Below are positions 1 to 5,085 of a stretch of DNA of 6,652 nucleotides, piece after piece (positions within the stretch are counted from its first letter, which is position 1; each line of letters starts with the position of its first letter). The position numbers were made by a program, and so were the translations under genes. Source of the DNA: Halomonas sp. Lineage in GTDB: Bacteria; Pseudomonadota; Gammaproteobacteria; Pseudomonadales; Oleiphilaceae. Location: NCBI GenBank assembly GCA_007135745.1, contig SLIH01000333.1:1-6652 (forward strand), read 5' to 3'. Below the pieces are notes generated by a model. The model was not told the DNA's origin. It did not search any database and worked only from the letters and a program-made list of their open reading frames with translations.

Positions 1-620
1 ATCTGGCCATGACCGGCGCCTCCGGTGCGCCCTACGGGCTGCGCCTGCTGGAGCAGTTGCTGGCGGCCGGATGCCGTGTTCAGTTTATGATCTCCAAGGC
101 CGCCCAGGTGGTCCTGGCCACGGAGACGGACCTGCGACTGCCGGGCAGTCCGGATGCCATGGCGAAGTACCTCTGCGAGCATTTTGGTGCTGAGCCTGGC
201 CAACTGGTTGTTTTCGGGCGGGAGGACTGGTTTGCGCCGCCTGCCTCGGGGTCCGGCTCGCGGGCACCGCTGGTGATCTGCCCCTGCAGTACCGGTACCC
301 TGTCGGCGCTGGCCACCGGGGCCTCCAACAACCTGATTGAGCGGGCCGGTGATGTGGCCCTGAAGGAGCGCCGTCAGCTTATTCTGGTCCCGCGGGAAAG
401 CCCATACTCCGAAGTGCATCTGGAAAACATGCTGCGCCTGACGCGCATGGGCGCCACCGTCATGCCGGCCAGCCCTGGTTTCTATCACGAGCCCGAATCG
501 GTCGCGGACCTGGTGGATTTCATTGTCGCCAGGCTGCTGGATCATCTTGGACTGAAGCAGTCGCTGATGGAGCGCTGGGGGGATCGCAGGGCGGAAGCCA
601 AGCGGGATCAAGATGCATGA
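1..620 (+). CDS. ubiX: Flavin prenyltransferase UbiX (5' end cut off by window)
   Basis: UbiX joins a dimethylallyl group to FMN, giving the prenylated FMN cofactor used by the UbiD decarboxylase in ubiquinone synthesis; it is a cytosolic homo-oligomer. The frame is open from the window edge (codons for L-A precede the ATG at 9), and in P. aeruginosa UbiX as I remember it the same Met is about residue 11, so the true start lies roughly ten codons upstream. Counting from that Met, visible family motifs are GASGAPYG (3-10, with Ser5), ATET with Glu39, [21 protein letters not shown] (91-111, FMN-binding Ser/Thr loop), Lys119, PRESP with Arg129-Glu130, and GFYHEP with Tyr159. These match the P. 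aeruginosa active-site set Ser15, Glu49, Lys129, Arg139, Glu140 and Tyr169. The protein looks intact. A DUF815 ATPase gene follows after 24 nt. No ubiD is in the window. Confidence 0.96.
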   Translation, partial: LAMTGASGAPYGLRLLEQLLAAGCRVQFMISKAAQVVLATETDLRLPGSPDAMAKYLCEHFGAEPGQLVVFGREDWFAPPASGSGSRAPLVICPCSTGTLSALATGASNNLIERAGDVALKERRQLILVPRESPYSEVHLENMLRLTRMGATVMPASPGFYHEPESVADLVDFIVARLLDHLGLKQSLMERWGDRRAEAKRDQDA

Positions 621-644
621 GTCGCAGTACGGAGGTGGTTCACT

Positions 645-1415
645 GTGAGCGACATTGACTGGAGCCAGGTTCCGGCAGCTATCTGGCGCCGGTATCGTCA
701 GGGGTTGCGCCCGGTAACGCAGCCGGATCCGGTGAAATGGGAGGATCTGCAGGGGATCGACGCCCAGAAGGAGCGCCTGGCACATAATACAGAACGCTTC
801 CTGCGCGGCCTGCCGGCCAATCACGCCTTGCTCTGGGGGGCGAGAGGCACGGGTAAGTCATCCCTGGTCAAGGCGCTGCTCAACCGTTATCGGGATCAGG
901 GGTTGCGTGTGATTGAGGTCGACAAGGACGATCTCATCAATCTGCCGGAGATTGTCGACAGCATCCGCGAACGTCCCGAACGCTTCATACTGTATTGCGA
1001 CGATCTTTCCTTCGGTGTGGGCGAGGCGGGTTATAAGCCGCTCAAAAGCGTACTGGAGGGGTCCATTGAGCTGCCACCGGAGAATGTGCGCCTCTACGTT
1101 ACCTCCAATCGACGTCACCTGATGCCGGAATACATGCGCGATAACGAGAGTGCAACCATGGTGGATGGCGAGATCCATCCGGGGGAGGCCGTGGAGGAGC
1201 AGGTCTCCCTTTCGGATCGTTTCGGCCTCTGGCTCTCGTTCTATCCCTTCTCACAGGAAACCTATCTGGCCGCCGTGGACGCACTGTTCCCAGAGGTGGC
1301 GGACCGCGAGCAACTGCACCGCGAAGCACTCCAGTTTGCCCTGGCAAGAGGCGGCCGCAGCGGCCGCACAGCCCAGCAGTTCTTCCGCAGCTGCGCTGGA
1401 GAAAACGGTTATTAG
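645..1415 (+). CDS. DUF815-family AAA+ ATP-binding protein
   Basis: This is a 256-residue cytosolic P-loop ATPase of the DUF815 family, whose physiological role is not established as far as I know. The start is GTG at 645, set by a strong Shine-Dalgarno (ggaggtgg, 631-638) six nt upstream. Visible motifs are Walker A GARGTGKS (65-72), a Walker B-like strand FILYCDDLSF (114-123) with Asp119-Asp120, a sensor-1-like TSN (153-155) followed by RRHLMPEYM, the SDRFGLWLSFYPF segment (190-202), and a C-terminal GGRSGRTAQQF (236-246) with arginines that could serve as sensor 2. The family resembles AAA+ proteins such as DnaC/IstB in fold, but no target-recognition domain is visible. It has no signal peptide or membrane segment. 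The 24-nt gap from ubiX suggests co-transcription; whether there is a functional link to UbiX is unknown. Family assignment is firm, function is not. Confidence 0.88.
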   Translation: MSDIDWSQVPAAIWRRYRQGLRPVTQPDPVKWEDLQGIDAQKERLAHNTERFLRGLPANHALLWGARGTGKSSLVKALLNRYRDQGLRVIEVDKDDLINLPEIVDSIRERPERFILYCDDLSFGVGEAGYKPLKSVLEGSIELPPENVRLYVTSNRRHLMPEYMRDNESATMVDGEIHPGEAVEEQVSLSDRFGLWLSFYPFSQETYLAAVDALFPEVADREQLHREALQFALARGGRSGRTAQQFFRSCAGENGY

Positions 1416-1492
1416 ATGATGATCTGCACTGATCTGGCTCCGGTTCTGTAGCTGAGCCGAGGGCGCGGTGTGTTTGTCCTCACTCTGGCTTG

Positions 1493-1514
1493 CCGCTATC
1501 GCGGCTATGGCCGC
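1493..1514. repeat. Two overlapping, mutually exclusive small inverted repeats
   Basis: In the 210-nt gap after the DUF815 gene, ccgc-tatc-gcgg (1493-1504) and gcggc-tatg-gccgc (1501-1514) are each perfect short stems with 4-nt loops sharing the bases gcgg. Only one can form at a time. No T-run follows, so this does not read as an intrinsic terminator. It may be chance in GC-rich DNA. Confidence 0.3.
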
Positions 1515-1574
1515 TCCTGCACTTGCTCTGTCTGATCCGGCCAAGGCAATTGATGGTTTTGGTCATTGTGAGAG

Positions 1575-1586
1575 CGCCCATGGGCG
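1575..1586. promoter_or_regulatory. Perfect 12-bp palindrome upstream of the acyl-CoA dehydrogenase (possible operator)
   Basis: The sequence cgcccatgggcg is its own reverse complement and lies 39 nt before the dehydrogenase ATG. Next to it, gactga occurs twice at 1591-1596 and 1602-1607, an 11-nt period, and the second copy also forms tttc-N5-gaaa (1597-1609). This is a plausible protein-binding region for control of the dehydrogenase, but it does not match an operator I can name and no clear -35/-10 pair was found around it. Confidence 0.25.
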
Positions 1587-1625
1587 GTGAGACTGATTTC
1601 TGACTGAAAACACCGGAGCAGCCAG

Positions 1626-2765
1626 ATGATTTCACGCCCATTGTTCGACAGTGACCATAATCAGTTTCGCGATACCGTACGCAAGTTCCTGGAAAACGAA
1701 GCCGTTCCCCACCACGACCAGTGGGAGAAAGATGGACAGGTAAGCCGGGAGCTGTGGGAGAAGGCGGCCGAACTGGGTCTTCTGTGCCCTAATGTGCCAG
1801 AGGAATACGGCGGCGCGGGTGTGGATTTTCTTTACAGTGCCATCGTAATGGAAGAAGCGAGTCGCCTGGGGCTTTCCGGGATCGGCTTCTTTCTGCATTC
1901 CGATATCGTGGCACCCTATATTCTGCATTACGGTACTGAAGAGCAGAAAAAGAAATACCTGCCGGCGATGGCGCGGGGTGAGATGATTACCGCCATTGCG
2001 ATGACGGAGCCAGGCGCCGGTTCCGACCTTCAGGGAATCCGCACTACCGCAATCCGTGATGGTGATCACTACATCCTGAACGGCTCCAAGACATTCATTA
2101 CCAACGGTCAGATGTCTGATCTGGTTATCGTGGTGGCCAAAACGGACCCCAAGGAAGGTGCCAAGGGTACCAGTCTGTTCCTGGTTGAGTCCTCCTGGGA
2201 AGGCTTCGAAAAAGGTCGCAACCTGGAAAAGGTCGGCATGAAGGCTCAGGACACCTCCGAGCTGTTCTTCCAGGACGTGAAAGTACCTGCAGAGAACCTG
2301 CTGGGTTCGAACGAAGGGCAGGGATTCATGCAGCTGATGCAGGAACTGCCCCAGGAGCGGTTGCTGGTGGGGCTGGTCGCGTTGGCTGCCTGCGAAGGGG
2401 CTTTCGGGTGGACACTGGACTACGTCAAGGAGCGCAAGGCCTTTGGAAAGCCCATTCTCGGGTTCCAGAACACCCGTTTCAAAATGGCGGAGATGAAGGC
2501 CGATATCACGGCCGGCCGGACATTCGTTGATCGCTGCCTGGAAATGCATCTCCACGGCAAGCTCGACGTGCCCACCGCCGCCATGCTCAAACAGTGGACC
2601 ACTGACCTGCAGTGCCGGGTCATGGATGAATGCCTTCAGCTCTTTGGTGGTTACGGCTACATGTGGGAATACCCGATTTCCCGAGCCTGGGCGGATTCCC
2701 GGGTACAACGGATCTACGCTGGCACCAACGAAATTATGAAGGAAATCGTAGCCCGCTCGCTTTGA
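1626..2765 (+). CDS. Acyl-CoA dehydrogenase, long-chain (LCAD-like) type
   Basis: This FAD flavoenzyme should catalyse alpha,beta-dehydrogenation of an acyl-CoA, passing electrons to ETF, in the cytosol. At 379 residues it is full length. The start ATG follows ggag (1615-1618) by 7 nt. Domains in order are an N-terminal helical domain (about 5-120), a middle beta domain with signature AMTEPGAGSD (125-134), and a C-terminal helical domain (about 232-379) with KERKAFGKP (268-276) and QLFGGYGYMWEYP (338-350). The catalytic base appears to be Glu244 in LPQERLL, as in long-chain and isovaleryl-CoA dehydrogenases; at the position where medium-chain enzymes carry Glu (YEGT), this protein has Ala365 in IYAGTNEI. 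The C-terminal half strongly recalls human ACADL. Exact substrate cannot be read from sequence; long-chain, branched or dicarboxylic acyl-CoAs are possible. No ETF, thiolase or hydratase gene is adjacent, so it looks monocistronic. Confidence 0.93.
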   Translation: MISRPLFDSDHNQFRDTVRKFLENEAVPHHDQWEKDGQVSRELWEKAAELGLLCPNVPEEYGGAGVDFLYSAIVMEEASRLGLSGIGFFLHSDIVAPYILHYGTEEQKKKYLPAMARGEMITAIAMTEPGAGSDLQGIRTTAIRDGDHYILNGSKTFITNGQMSDLVIVVAKTDPKEGAKGTSLFLVESSWEGFEKGRNLEKVGMKAQDTSELFFQDVKVPAENLLGSNEGQGFMQLMQELPQERLLVGLVALAACEGAFGWTLDYVKERKAFGKPILGFQNTRFKMAEMKADITAGRTFVDRCLEMHLHGKLDVPTAAMLKQWTTDLQCRVMDECLQLFGGYGYMWEYPISRAWADSRVQRIYAGTNEIMKEIVARSL

Positions 2766-2786
2766 GGTGTGGGTAGTCCATCCTCA
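2763..2786 (+). other. Weak stem-loop at the dehydrogenase stop codon
   Basis: The segment tgagg (2763-2767) pairs with cctca (2782-2786), and inside it tggg (2770-2773) can pair with tcca (2777-2780) including one G-T pair. The stem begins at the stop codon. No T-run follows, so it is not a standard intrinsic terminator; it could protect the mRNA 3' end or be chance. Confidence 0.25.
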
Positions 2787-2815
2787 CAAATGCCAAGCAG
2801 ATCAAGGTAAAGGCC

Positions 2816-2844
2816 CCGTGGATCCGTTACAGTCGCCACCACGG
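2816..2844. repeat. Inverted repeat ccgtgg/ccacgg in the lipoprotein leader
   Basis: The arm ccgtgg at 2816-2821 and ccacgg at 2839-2844 are perfect inverted repeats 17 nt apart. Overlapping alternatives are cagtc/gactg (2830-2834 with 2844-2848) and gccacc/ggtggc (2835-2840 with 2868-2873). The last would reach the lipoprotein ribosome-binding region. No promoter was recognised in 2766-2879. Functional meaning is uncertain. Confidence 0.25.
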
Positions 2845-2879
2845 ACTGTACGAATCGATGCGGAGTGGGTGGCCCACCA

Positions 2880-4748
2880 ATGGCGGAAAGGATCCTCAGC
2901 ACAGCTGTTGTCATATTGCTGGCATTGGCACTTGCCGGTTGTCCCGATTCAACCTCGGATGAGTTTGCAGAGGACATTCAGCCTCTGGGCAGCCCCATCC
3001 AGAACAGGAACCCGGATGTGTACGCCGGTCGGGTGATGAATGGCGAGCTGGAAAACGCCATTGTCTGGCTTGATCGAGAGCAGACGGGCAAGCTGGATCC
3101 GGATGACCCCTGGACTCGCACTGACGAGCAGGGCCGGTTTGAGCTGGACGTTACCGGGTTGCAGCGTGATCCGGGTGAAAGCCCGGATGAAGACCCCCGC
3201 GAGTCCCCGCTCATGGTTGTGGCCGTCCCCGACTCCACCTTTGATCATCGCCGGGGTCAGCGGGTGACTGAAGCGTTCTTTCTTATGGCCCCCCCGGGCA
3301 AAACCCTCATTACGCCTTTCACCACCATGGTCGAAACATGGCGCCGGCTCAGCGACATTGAGGATCGTGATGAAGCGATCGAAAAAGGCGGCACCAACGC
3401 GCGCGATCGCATGAAGGGCACCCATGAATCCGTCAGCGTTTTCCAGGACTACCTGCGCAGCGGCGCTGAGCGCACACCCTTTTATGCGCGTGCGCTTACC
3501 CGCCTGATTGCGGCGCAGATTCCCGAAAACATCAGTGGTGGGATTACCGATGACAGCAATCCACCCGATGTGGATGCGTTCAGCCTGGACGATCTCCAGG
3601 TGATCGGCTCTGTTCTTCTGGATCAGGTCGGGTTGGTGCTGGCCGAGGTGGATGAGCTGATTGATGCCCAGGGTATCGATGGATTCAGTCTGCCGGCCGA
3701 CATGCAGAGTATCGTTAATTTTCAGCCGGATCTTACGGACCCTCTGCTGCTGCGGGAGCAGGTGCTGTTTCTGCCCAAGGAAGACCAGGGTGACGATTAC
3801 AGATTTGATGCACAGAATGCTGCGGTCGAAGGACGCCGAAGCGCCATTGCGACCTATGATTACGACGTCTCCAGCGCATTGCGCCGGGTGGACTTCCACG
3901 GTTACGCAGCGCCCTCCATGGAGACGATGGCGCGCCTTCGGAATGTGGGCGACCGGATTCGAGAGCTCGGCCGTCAGGACGGGCTGGATTTCGACCTTAA
4001 CGATCCCTTTGAGGAAGCGGTTTCAACCGGCGACGATGTCATTGAGCGCTTTCTCTTTGAGACGACAAACTCGGACGTTGAGCTTTTCTCTGCGAGACTC
4101 AGCGAGGAAATGGCGTCCCTTGATGACATAGATACTCCCACTCGTGTCTATCGATTCGAGGATAGTCCGGTCACGCGCCTGACCCGTGTGATCCCGCAGG
4201 AAGGCAACGACGTTGAGTTAGCCCTCGATTTAGCGTACCACGAGGGCGGCATAGGCCAGATCGATCTTTCCGACAATGGCCTGGTTGAGGTTCGCGAGTT
4301 CGGCGAAGTGAATCAGTGTGACGGTTTTTCTGCCGACGATGAGCAGGTCATCAACGCGGAAATTCAAGTCGATATTTTTGCGGATTCAGCTAAGACGGAA
4401 AAGATCGGGCAGGAAAACTGGTTTGGTCATTACCGTGGTGACGAGCTCGAGGACCCCATTCCGGCGTTTCGCGTGCTCATGCGACAGTATGTGCCTGAAG
4501 ATCAGGATGGCACTGAAGGAAATCGCCGCTGGGAGTACGAATACGGTGATGCGCTTGATGAGGACCAGCCCGACCTGATGCGTTCTCTGCGAATTGTGGA
4601 CAATGCTGAAGCCTATGAGCTTGTTAATCTCTGTGACAACGATGACCCGGACTGGGAGCTCGAGAACGACAGAGAGTTGGACGCCTTTATCTCATTCGAT
4701 TATCTGCGCTTCACCGATTATCTGGAGCAGATTGGAACCCGCGACTGA
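2880..4748 (+). CDS. Predicted lipoprotein of unknown function with an N-terminal beta-sandwich-like, possibly Ca-binding region
   Basis: I do not recognise this gene. The preferred start is ATG at 2880, giving MAERIL then a hydrophobic run STAVVILLALALAGC, a typical lipoprotein signal with lipobox LAGC and lipidated Cys21 (622 residues). A GTG at 2865 in the same frame adds five residues, but they do not improve the signal peptide. Position +2 after Cys is Pro, so no inner-membrane retention Asp there; outer-membrane location is inferred. Residues about 45-95 read like a CnaB/SdrD-type or carboxypeptidase-regulatory beta domain (YAGRVMNG, AIVWLD, TDEQGRFEL), containing an EF-hand-like loop DREQTGKLDPDD (65-76). 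Then comes a segment with LITPFTTMVETWRRLSD (143-159), a helical middle, and an acidic C-terminal domain with a possible disulfide pair Cys480/Cys585. The protein is rich in Asp and Glu throughout. No enzyme motif is evident. It lies between an unrelated dehydrogenase and a tRNA, with no partner gene. Confidence 0.85.
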   Translation: MAERILSTAVVILLALALAGCPDSTSDEFAEDIQPLGSPIQNRNPDVYAGRVMNGELENAIVWLDREQTGKLDPDDPWTRTDEQGRFELDVTGLQRDPGESPDEDPRESPLMVVAVPDSTFDHRRGQRVTEAFFLMAPPGKTLITPFTTMVETWRRLSDIEDRDEAIEKGGTNARDRMKGTHESVSVFQDYLRSGAERTPFYARALTRLIAAQIPENISGGITDDSNPPDVDAFSLDDLQVIGSVLLDQVGLVLAEVDELIDAQGIDGFSLPADMQSIVNFQPDLTDPLLLREQVLFLPKEDQGDDYRFDAQNAAVEGRRSAIATYDYDVSSALRRVDFHGYAAPSMETMARLRNVGDRIRELGRQDGLDFDLNDPFEEAVSTGDDVIERFLFETTNSDVELFSARLSEEMASLDDIDTPTRVYRFEDSPVTRLTRVIPQEGNDVELALDLAYHEGGIGQIDLSDNGLVEVREFGEVNQCDGFSADDEQVINAEIQVDIFADSAKTEKIGQENWFGHYRGDELEDPIPAFRVLMRQYVPEDQDGTEGNRRWEYEYGDALDEDQPDLMRSLRIVDNAEAYELVNLCDNDDPDWELENDRELDAFISFDYLRFTDYLEQIGTRD

Positions 4749-4751
4749 GTC

Positions 4752-4800
4752 GGGTAAAAAATATTTGACAGCCGGTGAGCCGCCCATTAGAGTACGCGCC
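4752..4800 (+). promoter_or_regulatory. tRNA-Leu promoter with UP-like element and GC-rich discriminator
   Basis: A perfect -35 box TTGACA (4765-4770) is followed after exactly 17 nt by TAGAGT (4788-4793, 4 of 6 to TATAAT). The stretch before it (4755-4764, aaaaaatatt) is A+T-rich like an UP element. Just after the -10 comes acgcgcc, a GC-rich discriminator of the kind known to make stable-RNA promoters sensitive to ppGpp. Transcription would begin near 4800. The -35 lies only 16 nt after the lipoprotein stop codon. Confidence 0.82.
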
Positions 4801-4801
4801 T

Positions 4802-4835
4802 AGTTGGGCGCAAGCCCACTCATTACAAGCTGTAA
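4802..4835 (+). other. Two small hairpins in the tRNA-Leu precursor leader
   Basis: The first hairpin has stem gggc/gccc (4806-4809 with 4814-4817) closed by a GCAA tetraloop (4810-4813), extendable across a bulged T to agt/act. The second is ttaca-agc-tgtaa (4823-4835). Both fall between the inferred transcription start and the mature tRNA 5' end, so they would be part of the leader removed by RNase P or another RNase. A processing role is inferred. Confidence 0.4.
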
Positions 4836-4843
4836 CGCCTCAT

Positions 4844-4930
4844 GCCGAGGTGGCGGAATTGGTAGACGCGCTAGCTTCAGGTGCTAGTATCCGTAAGGAT
4901 GTGGGAGTTCAAGTCTCCCCCTCGGCACCA
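4844..4930 (+). tRNA. tRNA-Leu, anticodon CAG
   Basis: This is an 87-nt type II tRNA reading CUG codons. The acceptor arms gccgagg (4844-4850) and cctcggc (4920-4926) pair perfectly, with discriminator A4927 and a genome-encoded CCA (4928-4930). The anticodon arm is ctagc / ttcaggt / gctag (4871-4887) with CAG at 4878-4880. A long variable arm (atcc-gtaa-ggat) marks a class II tRNA, and the T arm gggag / ttcaagt / ctccc (4903-4919) is perfect. A73 and the long variable arm are leucyl-tRNA synthetase identity features. It closely resembles E. coli tRNA-Leu(CAG). It has its own promoter and sits upstream of rnr. Confidence 0.98.
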
Positions 4931-4942
4931 CTCTTCTCCTTC

Positions 4943-4968
4943 CCGTGCAATCTCCTCTGACGGTTTTT
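4943..4968 (+). terminator. Weak terminator-like hairpin after tRNA-Leu
   Basis: A short stem ccgt (4943-4946) / acgg (4960-4963) with a 13-nt loop is directly followed by five T residues (4964-4968). It lies 12 nt after the tRNA CCA, where a terminator is expected, but a 4-bp stem is weak and some transcripts may read through into rnr. Confidence 0.35.
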
Positions 4969-5007
4969 CGGTTATTCACTGGCCCGACTCAAAGACTGTT
5001 TGCGGTA

Positions 5008-5035
5008 TTCTCAGTGGCCGGGATACGGTTATACT
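5008..5035 (+). promoter_or_regulatory. Probable rnr promoter
   Basis: A good -10 box TATACT (5030-5035, 5 of 6 to TATAAT) is preceded at 16 nt by TTCTCA (5008-5013, 4 of 6 to TTGACA). Transcription would start near 5042, giving an rnr leader of about 44 nt. The -10 is convincing and the -35 is weak. Confidence 0.45.
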
Positions 5036-5068
5036 CTGCGTTTCAGTAATGACTCCCAAAAATAAAGG

Positions 5069-5078
5069 GCCTGCAGGC
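5069..5078. promoter_or_regulatory. Palindrome covering the likely rnr ribosome-binding site
   Basis: gcctgcaggc is a perfect 10-bp palindrome. The only Shine-Dalgarno-like bases at suitable distance from the rnr ATG (agg, 5075-5077, 8 nt away) lie inside it; the better aaaggg (5064-5069) is 16 nt from the ATG, too far for a typical site. Translation initiation of rnr therefore looks weak or dependent on structure. Confidence 0.3.
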
Positions 5079-5085
5079 AATTTGA

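Noticed and set aside
1351..1367. Two GCGGCCGC octamers one base apart inside the DUF815 gene
   Set aside because: They encode the family's GGRSGRT segment in frame, so protein coding plus GC-rich codons explains them without a repeat or regulatory role.
1416..1625. Possible promoters (ttgtcc at 1474 and ttgctc at 1523) for the dehydrogenase
   Set aside because: Neither has a -10 box with more than about half the consensus at a 16-18 nt spacing, so no promoter is called in this gap.
1632..2708. A 358-codon open frame on the - strand opposite the acyl-CoA dehydrogenase
   Set aside because: The + strand frame encodes a complete, clearly conserved enzyme; the antisense translation shows no family motif and is a shadow expected from codon bias in GC-rich DNA.
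2949..3899. A 316-codon open frame on the - strand opposite the lipoprotein
   Set aside because: No recognisable motif, no ribosome-binding context, and the + strand frame has a sound lipoprotein signal and spans the whole region.
4775..4960. A 61-codon open frame running through the tRNA-Leu
   Set aside because: It translates the tRNA gene itself, which folds perfectly as a tRNA; not a protein gene.
4976..5024. Similar stretches attcactggcccg and attctcagtggccggg before rnr
   Set aside because: The match is imperfect, in direct orientation, with different spacing inside; not enough to call an operator pair.
4844..5085. tRNA-Leu 3' end as an attachment site of an integrated element
   Set aside because: No integrase, no second copy of the tRNA 3' end within the window, and a normal housekeeping gene (rnr) follows directly; at most an unoccupied site.
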